Below, in pieces: positions 18,572 to 28,332 of a stretch of DNA of 64,000 nt. This DNA is from an uncultured Desulfosoma sp. (GTDB lineage Bacteria; Desulfobacterota; Syntrophobacteria; Syntrophobacterales; DSM-9756). Made by a program: the position numbers and the translations under genes. Position 1 is the first letter of the stretch; the number at the start of each line of letters is the position of its first letter. The notes beneath the pieces were generated by a model. That model made no database searches. It saw only the letters and a list, made by a program, of their open reading frames with translations, and was not told the origin of the DNA. Location of the stretch: the NCBI GenBank assembly GCA_937960435.1, contig CALGPN010000003.1, positions 1 to 64,000 on the forward strand, in the 5' to 3' direction.

Positions 18572-18988
18572 ATGACCCATTTGGTGAAACAGGTCAAAAA
18601 CAGTCGAACGATTATGGATCCCTTGGCCAAGGCCCTTTCGTGCGCCAAGGAAGCGGACGATCGCAAAGCTTCGGATATTGTCCTGCTGGACGTTTCCAAG
18701 ATCACCACGTTGGCGGATTATTTTCTTATCTGCAGCGGCCGGTCCAGCCGTCAGGTCCAGGGCATTGCCGAAGGCGTCCAAACGCGGCTTCGGGAACTGG
18801 GCGTGCGGCCGCTGGGTGTGGAAGGGGAGCGGGAAGGCCACTGGATCCTTATGGACTATGGGGATGTCATCGTCCACATCTTCTATCAACCCATCCGGGA
18901 ACTGTACGATTTGGAAAGCCTGTGGTCGGACGGCACGGTGGTGTCTTTGGACGGGCATTTGGCGGTGCGGCACGGTGAATCGTCATGA
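18572..18988 (+). CDS. rsfS: Ribosomal silencing factor RsfS
   Basis: The 138-residue RsfS/Iojap protein has the typical KASDIVLLDV and DYFLICSGRSSRQVQGI motifs, then GHWILMDYGDVIVHIF. The family binds ribosomal protein uL14 and blocks subunit joining under starvation. ATG 18572 follows a GGAGGA site. The stop overlaps the next start by four bases, so the protease downstream is coupled. Confidence 0.95.
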   Translation: MTHLVKQVKNSRTIMDPLAKALSCAKEADDRKASDIVLLDVSKITTLADYFLICSGRSSRQVQGIAEGVQTRLRELGVRPLGVEGEREGHWILMDYGDVIVHIFYQPIRELYDLESLWSDGTVVSLDGHLAVRHGESS

Positions 18989-20421
18989 AGCGGTTTTGGC
19001 GCAAAGCCGCGGCCGTCTCCTTGGTTCTGAGCCTACTCGTGAGCACGGTTCCGTCATCCCGGGCTTGGGCTCTGGGGGTCGAAGAGGAAAAAGAACTGGG
19101 CCGAAAGATGTTGCAGACGGTCCGGGAACATTTCCGGCTCATCGAAGATCCTGAGGTGGCGGGGTACGTTCAGGCCATAGGGAAAAGGGTCATAAAAGGC
19201 CTCGGGCCGCTCCATTACGACTACGCCTTTTTCGTCATTGATGAGTCGACGCCCAATGCTTTTGCCATTCCCGGCGGGTATGTATTCGTGTTTCGGGGAC
19301 TTTTGGAACTCATGGGCTCCGAAGCCGAACTGGCTGCCATTTTGAGCCATGAAGTGGCTCATGTGCAAGCGCGGCATATTCACAAGCAGCTGGAAAAGGG
19401 GCGTTTGCTGAGTATCGCCGCCATTGCGGGGACCCTTGCGGGAGCTTTCCTGGGGTTAAAGAGCGATGCGGCGCAGGCTCTTGCGGTGGGCAGCATGGCC
19501 GGGGCCCAGACGCTGCAGCTGAAATACAGCCGCGAAAACGAAGAAGAAGCGGACAGATTGGGTTTCCAATACCTCACCTCGGCGGGCTACGATCCCCATG
19601 CCATGGTGACGGTCATGCAGAAGATGCGACGCATGAATTGGCACAGCGACAGTCGCGTGCCGTCTTACCTGTTGACCCACCCGGCGTTGGGCGAACGGGT
19701 GGGTTACTTGGAGCAGCTCGTGGAGCGTGAGGGAAGAGGTGGGTCCGGGCGGGTTTTTCGGGACACCGTGGGGGACTATCCTTTTATCCAAGCCATCTTG
19801 ATGAGCCGGCACACGGATTTTGAAGTGGCCCGGAACCGTTTCACCGAATGGCTGGAGGATCCGGCACGGAAGGCGGCCGCTTTGTACGGCCTTGGACGGT
19901 TGGGGTTGGACAAGGGGCGCTTTGAAGACGCTTCGGCCAATCTGCGCCAAGCGGCGCTCCTCAAGCCCTCGAGCCCGCTTGTGCTGAACGGTGTGGGCGA
20001 AGCCTACCAACGCCTAGGGCGCCTGGAGGATGCGGAAAAAGCCCTGCGTTCGGCGCTGATCATCGATGATGAATCGCCGACGGTGCATTTGCGTCTCGGC
20101 CTGCTTTATCAGGATCAGGGTCGGTGGGAGGACGCCTTGCAGCACCTAAAGAGAGCCGAGGGACTGGCGCCGCTCAACGCCGAGCTGGATTACCACCTGG
20201 GGGTCCTCTACGGGCGCATGCAGCAGCTGGGCCCGGCCCACTATCACTTGGGGCGCTACGCCATGCGCCGGGGTGATCCCCAGTTGGTGGCCTTTCATCT
20301 GGAAAAAGCTAAGTCTTTTCTGCCGGCCTCGGATGATCGCCTGAAGGAGCTGGAACGGTGGCTCAAGGAGGCCAAGAAGAGTCCGCGGGATTCCCGAATC
20401 CAAAGGCTTGACGGTTTTTAA
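18985..20421 (+). CDS. M48 family zinc metalloprotease with TPR repeats (BepA-like)
   Basis: 478 residues. A signal peptide at residues 1-28 (basic start, hydrophobic core, Ala-rich end) sends it out of the cytoplasm. The M48 zinc site is HEVAHVQARH (His122, Glu123, His126), with the third ligand in the ENEEEADRLG helix. From about residue 285 four or more TPR-like repeats follow. This matches BepA/YfgC-type periplasmic proteases and chaperones that tend outer-membrane protein assembly. It overlaps rsfS by four bases. Confidence 0.9.
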   Translation: MKRFWRKAAAVSLVLSLLVSTVPSSRAWALGVEEEKELGRKMLQTVREHFRLIEDPEVAGYVQAIGKRVIKGLGPLHYDYAFFVIDESTPNAFAIPGGYVFVFRGLLELMGSEAELAAILSHEVAHVQARHIHKQLEKGRLLSIAAIAGTLAGAFLGLKSDAAQALAVGSMAGAQTLQLKYSRENEEEADRLGFQYLTSAGYDPHAMVTVMQKMRRMNWHSDSRVPSYLLTHPALGERVGYLEQLVEREGRGGSGRVFRDTVGDYPFIQAILMSRHTDFEVARNRFTEWLEDPARKAAALYGLGRLGLDKGRFEDASANLRQAALLKPSSPLVLNGVGEAYQRLGRLEDAEKALRSALIIDDESPTVHLRLGLLYQDQGRWEDALQHLKRAEGLAPLNAELDYHLGVLYGRMQQLGPAHYHLGRYAMRRGDPQLVAFHLEKAKSFLPASDDRLKELERWLKEAKKSPRDSRIQRLDGF

Positions 20422-20521
20422 GAACCAGTGCTACACACACAATTTATACGTTTAGAGAGGAATCGCCGGAAACATCCATGATCGACCCGAGGTGGGGGCC
20501 TGGGGCGTCGAGGAGGGATCG

Positions 20522-22105
20522 ATGAAAATACTGGTGAGCGACAATCTGTCCGAGTCGGGGATAGAAAAACTCAAGGCCGTTCCCGGCTTTGAAGTGGAAG
20601 TGAATACGAGCCTCACCCATGAGGAGCTGTGCAAAATCATCAAGGAATACGATGCTCTGGTGATTCGCAGCGGCACGAAGGTGACGCGCGAGGTCATCGA
20701 AGCGGCCGACAACCTTAAGGTCATCGGCCGGGCGGGAATCGGTTTGGACAACGTAGATATCCCCGCCGCCACCAAACGGGGCATCGTGGTGATGAATACT
20801 CCCGAAGGCAATGTGATCACCACGGCCGAACACACCATCGCCATGCTCATGGCGCTCAGCCGCAACATCCCCCAAGCCAACACGTCCATGAAGGAAGGCA
20901 AATGGGAGAAGAAGAAATTCCGCGGCAAAGAAGTGTTCAACAAGACCTTGGGCGTGGTGGGTATCGGCCGCATCGGGCGAGTCGTCGCCGATCGTGCCAA
21001 GGGTTTGAAGATGAACGTCATCGCCTACGATCCTTACATCAATGAGGAAACCATTCGAAAGCTCGGGGTCGAGGCGGTGAGCTTCGACGATCTGTTGGCT
21101 CGGGCGGATTACATCACCGTCCATACGCCCATGACCCAGGAGACCCGCAATCTCATCAACAAAGAAGCTTTCAAAAAAATGAAACGCGGGGTTTTCGTCA
21201 TCAACTGCGCGCGCGGCGGGATCGTGAACGAAAAGGATCTGTACGACGCCATCCAGGAAGGCATTGTCGCGGGGGCGGCTTTGGACGTGTTCGTGGAAGA
21301 GCCACCGAAGAACAACCCGCTGCTGGAACTGGATAAAGTGATCGCCACTCCGCACTTGGGGGCATCGACGGACGAGGCCCAAGAAAACGTGGCCTTGGCG
21401 GTGGCCGACCAAGTCATTGATTTTCTGCTGAACGGCACCATTCGCAACGCTGTCAACGCCCCTTCCATCGACGGGGAGATTCTGGCCACCATGCGGCCAT
21501 ACCTGGAACTTTCGGAAAAGCTGGGCAGTCTGGTCCAGCAGATCACGCCCGGAGCCCCTCAGCAAATCTCCATCGAATACGTGGGCGACGTGTGTCAACT
21601 CAAAGACACCAAGCCCCTGACCATTTCCGTCCTCAAAGGGATCCTCACGCCCATGCTGGGTGAGCAGGTCAATTTCGTCAATGCCCCGGTTCACGCCAAG
21701 GAACGCAACATTCGGGTGACGGAAAGCCTGCGCAGCGAGGCGGAAGACTTCACCAACCTCATCAGCATTTACATGAAAACGTCCCAGGACGAAAACCTGG
21801 TAGCGGGCACCATCTTCGGCAAGAAAGACGTTCGATTGGTGCGGATCAACGATTTCCGACTGGAAGCGGCCATGGAAGGCCATTTGGTCCTCATTTACAA
21901 CATCGACACCCCGGGGACCATCGGTGCCATCGGCACATGTCTTGGACGGCACAACATTAACATTTCCATGATGGACGTGGGACAGGTTTTGGAACGAGGG
22001 CAAAACATCATCCTTCTGCGCACAGATACTCCCGTGACTCCAGACGTGGTTCAGGAACTGCTTTCGTTGGAAAACGTCAATATCGTTCAGATTCTCGAAC
22101 TTTAG
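20522..22105 (+). CDS. serA: D-3-phosphoglycerate dehydrogenase
   Basis: A 527-residue long-form SerA. It catalyses 3-phosphoglycerate oxidation with NAD, committing carbon to serine. The NAD-binding LGVVGIGRIGRVVADRAKG, the INCARGGIVNEKDL strand and the catalytic His in ATPHLGAST are clear. An intervening ASB domain follows, then a C-terminal ACT domain (from about residue 453) that usually mediates serine feedback. The start is set by GAGGAGGGA at 20511-20519. A DUF1844 gene follows at 18 bases. Confidence 0.97.
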   Translation: MKILVSDNLSESGIEKLKAVPGFEVEVNTSLTHEELCKIIKEYDALVIRSGTKVTREVIEAADNLKVIGRAGIGLDNVDIPAATKRGIVVMNTPEGNVITTAEHTIAMLMALSRNIPQANTSMKEGKWEKKKFRGKEVFNKTLGVVGIGRIGRVVADRAKGLKMNVIAYDPYINEETIRKLGVEAVSFDDLLARADYITVHTPMTQETRNLINKEAFKKMKRGVFVINCARGGIVNEKDLYDAIQEGIVAGAALDVFVEEPPKNNPLLELDKVIATPHLGASTDEAQENVALAVADQVIDFLLNGTIRNAVNAPSIDGEILATMRPYLELSEKLGSLVQQITPGAPQQISIEYVGDVCQLKDTKPLTISVLKGILTPMLGEQVNFVNAPVHAKERNIRVTESLRSEAEDFTNLISIYMKTSQDENLVAGTIFGKKDVRLVRINDFRLEAAMEGHLVLIYNIDTPGTIGAIGTCLGRHNINISMMDVGQVLERGQNIILLRTDTPVTPDVVQELLSLENVNIVQILEL

Positions 22106-22123
22106 CCGTGCGACGGAGGGCCT

Positions 22124-22570
22124 ATGGAAGAGCAGGAAAAGAAAGGCTTTGTCGTTCGGGATCGGCGAAAGATCGTTTTGGACGAGACGGACAAAGGGGA
22201 AAAGGTCGAAGAAACCGCGGGGCCGAGCGGTGGACAGCCGCCCTCGGGAGCTACCGTGGCCGAGGAGGGGGGCGGGACCCAGGGGGAGGCAACCAGGGAT
22301 GGGGAAAAAGCCTCAAGGGCTTACCCGCACGTGACCTTTTCCACTTTTGTTTTTTCGTTGAGTTCTTCCGCGTTGGTGCATTTGGGTGAGGTTCCCGATC
22401 CGTCCACACAGAAGCTGGAAAAAGATTTGCCCTTGGCCAAGCAGATTATTGACACCCTGGCGATGTTACAGGAGAAGACCAAGGGCAATTTGGACAAAGA
22501 CGAAGAGCAATTGTTGCAGACGGTGCTCTATGATCTGCGGCTTCGCTTTGTGAAACAAAGCGGCTCCTAG
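22124..22570 (+). CDS. DUF1844 domain protein
   Basis: 148 residues. The first 65 are a charged, Gly/Glu-rich, probably disordered arm. Residues about 68-140 form the DUF1844 helix pair (VTFSTFVFSLSSSALVHLGE ... QIIDTLAMLQEKTKGNL). The family is conserved in Desulfobacterota and related phyla next to core-metabolism genes, but its function is unknown to me. It lies just behind serA and is probably co-transcribed. Confidence 0.85.
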   Translation: MEEQEKKGFVVRDRRKIVLDETDKGEKVEETAGPSGGQPPSGATVAEEGGGTQGEATRDGEKASRAYPHVTFSTFVFSLSSSALVHLGEVPDPSTQKLEKDLPLAKQIIDTLAMLQEKTKGNLDKDEEQLLQTVLYDLRLRFVKQSGS

Positions 22571-22595
22571 AGCCTTTGGAAAGACCTTTGCGAAT

Positions 22596-22660
22596 TCCCT
22601 CTTGAGGGACTGATGGGGTGTCCCATGGTGGAAGGGCACGGCATGGCGCCGTGCCCTTCC
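22596..22660 (+). promoter_or_regulatory. Three consecutive hairpins in the leader of ispE
   Basis: Three adjacent inverted repeats are present: TCCCTC/GAGGGA (22596-22609), ATGGG-GTGT-CCCAT (22613-22626), and a perfect 13-bp stem with loop ATGGC (22630-22660). The last is followed only by GGTTTCG, so it is a weak intrinsic terminator at best. It may be a terminator/attenuator after the serA transcript or a structured 5' leader of ispE. Confidence 0.5.
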
Positions 22661-22696
22661 GGTTTCGACGCCAGGCGCCCCAGGTTGTTTCTTGCC

Positions 22697-23551
22697 ATGA
22701 AAGCTTCGGTGCGCGTTCCCGGAAAGATCAATCTGTGGCTCGAGGTACTGGGCAAAAGGGCGGATGGATATCACGATCTGTCCACGCTCATGGTCCCGGT
22801 CGCCCTTTTTGACCGCCTGGAGATGGAGATGAAGGCGGAGGGGATCCGTCTGGAGTGTCCGCATCCCTTGGTGCCCTCCGACGAGACAAACTTGGTCTAT
22901 CGGGCGGCGAAGGCTTTTTTCCAAAAGGCTGGATGGCGGATGGGGTTACGGGTTCGGCTGGAGAAAGGGATCCCCGTGGGAGCCGGTATGGGTGGAGGCA
23001 GTGCCGATGCGGCGGCCGTGTTGGCCTTCTTGAACAGGGTGGCTCCTCGGGCCCTTTCTCGGGAGGTCTTGCACGAGCTCGCCCGGGGTCTTGGGGCGGA
23101 TGTGCCTTTCTTCCTTGTGCGACGGCCGGCTCTGGCCACGGGCATCGGCGACCGGTTGGAGGTCGTCTCCGGCGTGCCGCGGTATCCCCTGGTCCTGATC
23201 AAGCCGCCTTTTGAGGTCTCCGCGGCGTGGGCTTACGGGAGTTTGAAGTTGACAAGGGGCGGGAGTCGCATTAAGATCGGCACGCTGTTGGCCTGCCCTC
23301 GCAACCCGGCGTCATGCTTGGAAAATGACTTGGAGGGGGCGGTTGCGGCCCGGTATCCGATTGTTGCCGCCATTAAGGGTTGGCTGCTGCGCAACGGGGC
23401 CGTAGGGGCGCTCATGACGGGAAGCGGCCCTACGGTTTTTGGCATCTTTGAAACCATGGATCGTGCCATGACCGTGGCACGGGCCGCTCGGCGCCAATGG
23501 ACGCACTGCTGGTGCAGTGCGACCACCACACTGGACGAGTCGGGGGTCTGA
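22697..23551 (+). CDS. ispE: 4-diphosphocytidyl-2-C-methyl-D-erythritol kinase
   Basis: A 284-residue GHMP kinase of the MEP isoprenoid pathway; it phosphorylates CDP-ME at the 2-hydroxyl. The N-terminal PGKINLWLEVLGKRADGYHD motif, the ATP loop PVGAGMGGGSADAAAVL and the C-terminal LMTGSGPTVFGIF are all present. ATG 22697 puts the PGKIN motif at the usual place. It is followed by tRNA-Gln and prs, an order often seen in this group. Confidence 0.95.
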   Translation: MKASVRVPGKINLWLEVLGKRADGYHDLSTLMVPVALFDRLEMEMKAEGIRLECPHPLVPSDETNLVYRAAKAFFQKAGWRMGLRVRLEKGIPVGAGMGGGSADAAAVLAFLNRVAPRALSREVLHELARGLGADVPFFLVRRPALATGIGDRLEVVSGVPRYPLVLIKPPFEVSAAWAYGSLKLTRGGSRIKIGTLLACPRNPASCLENDLEGAVAARYPIVAAIKGWLLRNGAVGALMTGSGPTVFGIFETMDRAMTVARAARRQWTHCWCSATTTLDESGV

Positions 23552-23574
23552 CGAAACGCTCGGGGTGGATTTCT

Positions 23575-23649
23575 TGGGGTGTCGCCAAGGGGAAAGGCAC
23601 GGGTCTTTGGAACCCGCATTCGGAGGTTCGAATCCTCCCACCCCAGCCA
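23575..23649 (+). tRNA. tRNA-Gln (anticodon TTG)
   Basis: The cloverleaf has acceptor TGGGGTG/CACCCCA, D arm GCC/GGC, anticodon stem CGGGT/ACCCG with loop CTTTGGA (anticodon TTG), and T arm GGAGG/CCTCC with TTCGAAT. CCA is encoded. It lies 23 bases after ispE and is probably processed from the same transcript. Confidence 0.96.
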
Positions 23650-23761
23650 CAAAGCGCCATGGACGAGACTCAAGGATGCCTATTGCGCATGAGGGGATGG
23701 GCACAGGGGTGACCCAGCCGGGAGGCTCAGAACGGGCGTTTTTGAGACGGGTCGGGAGAGG

Positions 23762-24697
23762 ATGCGCAGCCGACTGAAGGTCTTTTCCGGATCGTCCAAC
23801 CCGACGCTGGCTGAAAGTGTATGCCGACAGTTGGGCTTATCCCTCGGCAAGGCCCTGGTCACGCGATTTTCCGACGGGGAAATCCGCGTGGAGATCGGTG
23901 AGAATGTCCGCGGGGTGGATGCCTACGTGGTCCAATCCACGTGCCGCCCGGTCAACGACCACCTCATGGAGCTCCTGCTCATGGTGGATGCCCTCAAAAG
24001 AGCGTCGGCGGCGCGCATCAATGCGGTCATCCCCTATTACGGTTACGGGCGCAGAGACCAGAAAGACAAACCCCGAGTGCCCATCACGGCCAAAATGGTA
24101 GCCAATCTGCTGACGGCGGCGGGAGTGGACCGGGTGGTGTCGTGTTCGCTTCATGCCGGGCAGATCCAGGGGTTCTTTCGATTGCCCGTGGACGACATTC
24201 CGGGGCAATGTTTTTTCATGGCGGAATTCGGCCGAAGCGTGCGTCCAGAGAGCATCGTGGTGGCTCCCGATGCCGCAGGGGTGGCTCGGGCCAGACTTTT
24301 GGCGGAAAAGCTGGGTCTGCCTTTGGCGATTATTCACCACGAGCGGGAAACCGGTCAGAGGGATCCCGTGGTGGTGGGCGATGTGCGCGGCAAATTCGTC
24401 ATCATTTACGATGACATGGTGGATACGGGCACCAAAGTGTGCACGGCGGCGCAGGCGGTTATGGCGCATGGGGCTCGGGAGGCCATGGCCGTGTGTGTCC
24501 ACGGGGTGCTCTCCAAAGGGTCCGTGGAGCGCATTGAAGGGGCACCCCTGAGAAGGCTCGTGGTCACGGACACAATCCCTTTGGGGGAGAAGGCGGCCCG
24601 GTCCAGCAAGATTGAGACGGTGAGTGTGGCACCCCTTCTGGCCAAAGTGATGGAACACATCCATCGGGACGAATCCGTAAGCCGGCTTTTCCCGTAA
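23762..24697 (+). CDS. prs: Ribose-phosphate pyrophosphokinase
   Basis: A 311-residue PRPP synthase (ribose 5-phosphate + ATP to PRPP + AMP). It shows FSGSSNPTLAESVCRQLG at the N-terminus, the YYGYGRRDQKDKPRVPITAK catalytic flap and the PRPP-binding VIIYDDMVDTGTKVC motif. Length and start (ATG 23762) are normal. prs-rplY-pth is a common conserved order, kept here. Confidence 0.97.
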   Translation: MRSRLKVFSGSSNPTLAESVCRQLGLSLGKALVTRFSDGEIRVEIGENVRGVDAYVVQSTCRPVNDHLMELLLMVDALKRASAARINAVIPYYGYGRRDQKDKPRVPITAKMVANLLTAAGVDRVVSCSLHAGQIQGFFRLPVDDIPGQCFFMAEFGRSVRPESIVVAPDAAGVARARLLAEKLGLPLAIIHHERETGQRDPVVVGDVRGKFVIIYDDMVDTGTKVCTAAQAVMAHGAREAMAVCVHGVLSKGSVERIEGAPLRRLVVTDTIPLGEKAARSSKIETVSVAPLLAKVMEHIHRDESVSRLFP

Positions 24698-24738
24698 CGG
24701 TTCGGTTCCCGATGAACTTTTCCTAATGGAGGCGATTG

Positions 24739-25368
24739 ATGGCGATGGTGGAATTGACGGCGAAGGTTCGCGAACGCACCGGCAAAGGAGCCGCTCGAAA
24801 GTTGCGACGGCAGGAATGGGTTCCGGCGATCTGCTATGGTCCGAAAACCTCCCCGCTGCCCTTGTCCATTCCGAAGAATAAGTTGCTCAAGTGTTTGAAA
24901 GAGATGGGAGAAGAGACCCACCTCATTCCCCTTGTGGTGGAAGACGGATCGACAAAGACGACGAAAAAAGTGGTCATCCGCGAGGTTCAAATGCATCCGC
25001 ACAAACGGCGGGTGATCCATGTGGATTTTCACGAAGTCGCCTTGGACGAGCCCATGACGGTGGATGTGCCGGTGGAAGTCGTGGGAACGCCCAAGGGTTT
25101 AATCGACGGGGGGATGCTCAACCAAATTCGCTACAGCCTTTCGGTGCGATGTTTGCCCACGGAAATTCCGGAAAAGATCAGTGTGGATGTCAGCCGGCTC
25201 GGTTTGGGAGAGTCCTTGCACGTTTCCGATCTTCGAGGCAAGGTTCCCTTTGAGATCTTGGACGATGACAGTTATACTGTGGTGACCGTGGCGGCTCCGG
25301 AATCGGAAAAAGCGGCTGCAGTGTCTGAACCGTCAACTGAAGGTGGAGAGGAGGTGACAAAGGCATAG
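24739..25368 (+). CDS. rplY: 50S ribosomal protein bL25 (general stress protein CTC type)
   Basis: A 209-residue long-form bL25 with an N-terminal 5S rRNA-binding domain (LTAKVRERTGKGAARKLRR ... WVPAICYGP) and a C-terminal beta (TL5/CTC) domain ending in an Ala/Glu-rich tail. The start is ATG 24739, seven bases after TGGAGG. pth starts directly after its stop. Confidence 0.95.
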   Translation: MAMVELTAKVRERTGKGAARKLRRQEWVPAICYGPKTSPLPLSIPKNKLLKCLKEMGEETHLIPLVVEDGSTKTTKKVVIREVQMHPHKRRVIHVDFHEVALDEPMTVDVPVEVVGTPKGLIDGGMLNQIRYSLSVRCLPTEIPEKISVDVSRLGLGESLHVSDLRGKVPFEILDDDSYTVVTVAAPESEKAAAVSEPSTEGGEEVTKA

Positions 25369-26040
25369 GTGGTTGAGGGGGATTTCCGCCCGGAGCCGGA
25401 GAGCCGAAAGCTCTCTGGTGTGGAGTGCATCAGCGTCGTGGTTGGGCTGGGAAATCCGGGTCGTCTTTACGAGGGCACGCGGCATAATGTGGGGTTTTGT
25501 GTGCTGGACGTCCTGGCGGCTCACTACGGGTCGGTGCTCCAGGAACGGAAGTTTCCGGCACAGTGGGCGGAGGCTTCGGTGGAAAGCCGGAAAGTGCTCT
25601 TCATCAAGCCCATGACATACATGAATCGAAGCGGGGACGCCGTCGACGCCATGCTCCGGTATTTTAAAATCCCGCACACCCGGATGCTTGTCATCCATGA
25701 CGATCTGGACATGCCGTTGGGGCGCGTCAAGATCGTGCGCAGAGGGGGTGCGGGAGGTCATCGGGGTGTGGCCTCCATCATCGAACGGGTGGGAGACGGT
25801 GATTTTGCTCGTCTGAAGCTGGGGATCGGCCGGCCTCGGCATGGGGAGCCGGTCGAGGCGTTTGTGTTGAGCCGCCCTGGGGACGACGAGCGGGACCGGT
25901 TCGAAACCATGGTTTCCCACGGTGCGGAGGCAGCACGCGCCGTCTTGGAGCGAGGCCTGGATGCGGCCATGAATCTCTATAACGCGCGAGATGTGGTCGC
26001 CATGACCAAGCCGCGGGTTCGGGCGGAAACGAGGGTGTAG
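25369..26040 (+). CDS. pth: Peptidyl-tRNA hydrolase
   Basis: The 223-residue enzyme releases peptides from peptidyl-tRNA in the cytosol. Motifs are VVGLGNPGRLYEGTRHNVGF with the catalytic His, FIKPMTYMNRSGDAV, and the HDDLDMPLGRVKI and GGAGGHRGV loops. GTG 25369 abuts the rplY stop behind GGAGGTG at about 13 bases, giving a roughly 20-residue leader before the conserved fold. A later start is possible. Confidence 0.95.
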   Translation: MVEGDFRPEPESRKLSGVECISVVVGLGNPGRLYEGTRHNVGFCVLDVLAAHYGSVLQERKFPAQWAEASVESRKVLFIKPMTYMNRSGDAVDAMLRYFKIPHTRMLVIHDDLDMPLGRVKIVRRGGAGGHRGVASIIERVGDGDFARLKLGIGRPRHGEPVEAFVLSRPGDDERDRFETMVSHGAEAARAVLERGLDAAMNLYNARDVVAMTKPRVRAETRV

Positions 26041-26096
26041 ACTTTTTTTTGAGGCGTCACGTTAAATTTTGCACAAGGTGAAGGAGGATGGGAGCG

Positions 26097-28091
26097 ATGC
26101 TCAACTACACGATGTATGCGCCGATTTTTGGGCTTGCCGGGTTCGCTGTGGCCTTCATGATCTTTCTCTGGGTCAAGAAGCAGCCTCCCGGAACGGAAAA
26201 GATGCAGGAATTGGAAGAAATGATTCACACGGGCGCCATGGCGTTCCTGAAGACCGAATACTCGGTCCTGGTAATTTTCATCGCCGTGGTGGCCGGTCTT
26301 TTGTACTTCGGCGTCAATCCGCAGACCGCTTACTGCTTCCTCGGCGGCGCGGCCTGCTCCATCATTGCCGGTTTTACGGGCATGACGGCGGCGACGCGGG
26401 GCAATTCACGGACGGCGTGGGCCGCCAACCAATGGGGGCAGGCCAAGGCCTTGACGGTTTCCTATTTCTCCGGCTCCGTCATGGGGCTTTCGGTGGCTGG
26501 CCTCGGGCTCCTTGGTGTGGGCACTGCCTATTACCTTTTCGGGAAAGATCCGGCGACGGCCAACTATATCAACGGCTTTGCCATGGGCGCCAGCTCCATC
26601 GCCTTGTTCGCTCGTATGGGCGGCGGCATTTATACGAAAGCGGCGGACGTGGGTGCCGACCTGGTGGGTAAGGTGGAAGCGGGCATTCCGGAAGACGACC
26701 CGCGCAACCCGGGCGTCATCGCAGATAACGTGGGCGATAACGTGGGTGACATCGCCGGCATGGGCGCCGACATTTTCGAATCCTACGTGGGCGCCATCAT
26801 CGCCACCATCGCCATCGCGGCCACCATGCCCCAGGAAATGCTCCAAGGGGCGGACCGTATGGCCTACATGGCCATGCCACTTTTGGTGGTTATGGGCGGC
26901 TTGGTTTCGTCCTTCCTCGGTGTTTTCAGCCTCAAGGCCATGAGCGGGATGAATCCTCAAAGTGCCCTGCGCTACACGACCTTTGTGGCGGCCATCGCCT
27001 TTATCGGAATCACTTACTACATCGACAAGGCCTTGGGCTTGCCGGCCGGGGTTTTCTACGCGGTGGTGAGCGGCCTGGTGGTGGGCATCATCATCGGGCT
27101 TTTGGCCGAATACTACACCTCCATGGCGCCGGTACGTAAGATCGCCGCCCAGTCCGAAACGGGTCCGGCCACGGTGATCATCGCCGGTCTGGCCGTGGGC
27201 ATGGAAAGTGTGGCCCTGCCCGTGATCGGCATTTGTGCGGCCACCTATATTGCCTATGTGACCGGCGGTATCTACGGCATCGGCATTTCCGCGGTGGGCA
27301 TGTTGGCTACCGTGGGCGCTACCATGACTGTGGACGCCTATGGCCCGATCGCCGACAACGCGGGCGGCATTTCCGAAATGGCGGAACTGGGGCCGGAAAC
27401 CCGGGCCATTACGGATAGTTTGGATGCCTTGGGCAACACCACGGCGGCCATCGGCAAGGGTTTTGCCATCGGTGCGGCGGCTCTGACGGCCGTGGCTCTG
27501 TTCCAGGCTTTCGCCCAGGCGGCGAAGCTCCAGACCATCGACATTACGAATCCCTACGTGACCATCGGTGCTCTCATCGGCGGCATCGTGCCGTTTATCG
27601 TGGCCGCTATGACCATGACGGCCGTGGGCGATGCGGCCTTTGACATGGTGGAAGAAATCCGCCGTCAATTCCGTGAAATCCCCGGCTTGATGGAAGGGAC
27701 GGGCAAGCCCGACCCGGCCCGTTGCGTGGCCATCGCCACCAAGGGTGCCATCCGCCGCATGATGCTGCCCGGCCTCGTGGGCGTGACCGTCCCCGTGGTG
27801 GTGGGCTTCCTGATCGGTCCGGAGGCTCTTGGCGGCACGCTCTTGGGCTGCACCGTCTCCGGCGTTATGTTGGCGCTGTTCATGGCCAACGGCGGCGGAG
27901 CGTGGGACAACGCGAAAAAGTACATTGAAAAGGGTCATTTCGGCGGCAAGGGTTCCGATAACCATAAAGCCGCCGTGGTGGGCGACACCGTAGGCGACCC
28001 GTTCAAGGACACCTCCGGCCCCACCATGAACATCCTCATCAAGCTCGTGTCGGTCATTTCTCTCGTCATCGCCCCGCTGCTTATCCGCTAA
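26097..28091 (+). CDS. hppA: Membrane-bound ion-pumping pyrophosphatase, K+-dependent type
   Basis: A 664-residue integral membrane PPase with about 16 hydrophobic helices. PPi/Mg-binding loops are visible: [19 protein letters not shown] with the [17 protein letters not shown] motif, and a C-terminal [16 protein letters not shown]. It has Ala in [10 protein letters not shown], where K+-independent enzymes have Lys, so it should need K+. K+-dependent members pump Na+, H+ or both. The AAGGAGG site at 26081-26087 touches ATG 26088 but is nine bases from ATG 26097, so I take 26097. It recovers energy from PPi made by acyl-CoA ligases and biosynthesis. Confidence 0.96.
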   Translation: MLNYTMYAPIFGLAGFAVAFMIFLWVKKQPPGTEKMQELEEMIHTGAMAFLKTEYSVLVIFIAVVAGLLYFGVNPQTAYCFLGGAACSIIAGFTGMTAATRGNSRTAWAANQWGQAKALTVSYFSGSVMGLSVAGLGLLGVGTAYYLFGKDPATANYINGFAMGASSIALFARMGGGIYTKAADVGADLVGKVEAGIPEDDPRNPGVIADNVGDNVGDIAGMGADIFESYVGAIIATIAIAATMPQEMLQGADRMAYMAMPLLVVMGGLVSSFLGVFSLKAMSGMNPQSALRYTTFVAAIAFIGITYYIDKALGLPAGVFYAVVSGLVVGIIIGLLAEYYTSMAPVRKIAAQSETGPATVIIAGLAVGMESVALPVIGICAATYIAYVTGGIYGIGISAVGMLATVGATMTVDAYGPIADNAGGISEMAELGPETRAITDSLDALGNTTAAIGKGFAIGAAALTAVALFQAFAQAAKLQTIDITNPYVTIGALIGGIVPFIVAAMTMTAVGDAAFDMVEEIRRQFREIPGLMEGTGKPDPARCVAIATKGAIRRMMLPGLVGVTVPVVVGFLIGPEALGGTLLGCTVSGVMLALFMANGGGAWDNAKKYIEKGHFGGKGSDNHKAAVVGDTVGDPFKDTSGPTMNILIKLVSVISLVIAPLLIR

Positions 28092-28112
28092 GCGACCACC
28101 TGGCATGACGTG

Positions 28113-28143
28113 AAAGGGCCCCTGGTGCTCAGGGGCCCTTTTT
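28113..28143 (+). terminator. Intrinsic terminator of hppA
   Basis: A perfect 12-bp stem AAAGGGCCCCTG/CAGGGGCCCTTT with loop GTGCT is followed by further T residues, 22 bases after the hppA stop. A textbook rho-independent terminator. Confidence 0.93.
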
Positions 28144-28206
28144 GAGGCCTGTCGGCGCCTCTTGCAGAAGAAATCCACGCGCGTTTTCCCGACCTCGCTT
28201 TGCCCT

Positions 28207-28234
28207 TTGCACGGCGTTCTCAAGGTGTTATTAT
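28207..28234 (+). promoter_or_regulatory. Predicted carD promoter
   Basis: TTGCAC (28207-28212), a 16-base spacer and TATTAT (28229-28234) form a fair sigma70-type promoter about 90 bases before the carD start and after the hppA terminator. Confidence 0.5.
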
Positions 28235-28332
28235 TCAAAAACTTTCAGTTTCCCAGCCCCCGGGGTGGGACGATGTGTTCAGGGCGTCTCTCGGACGAGG
28301 GAGTTGCTCCATCGAGAGACAGGGAGGTCAGG

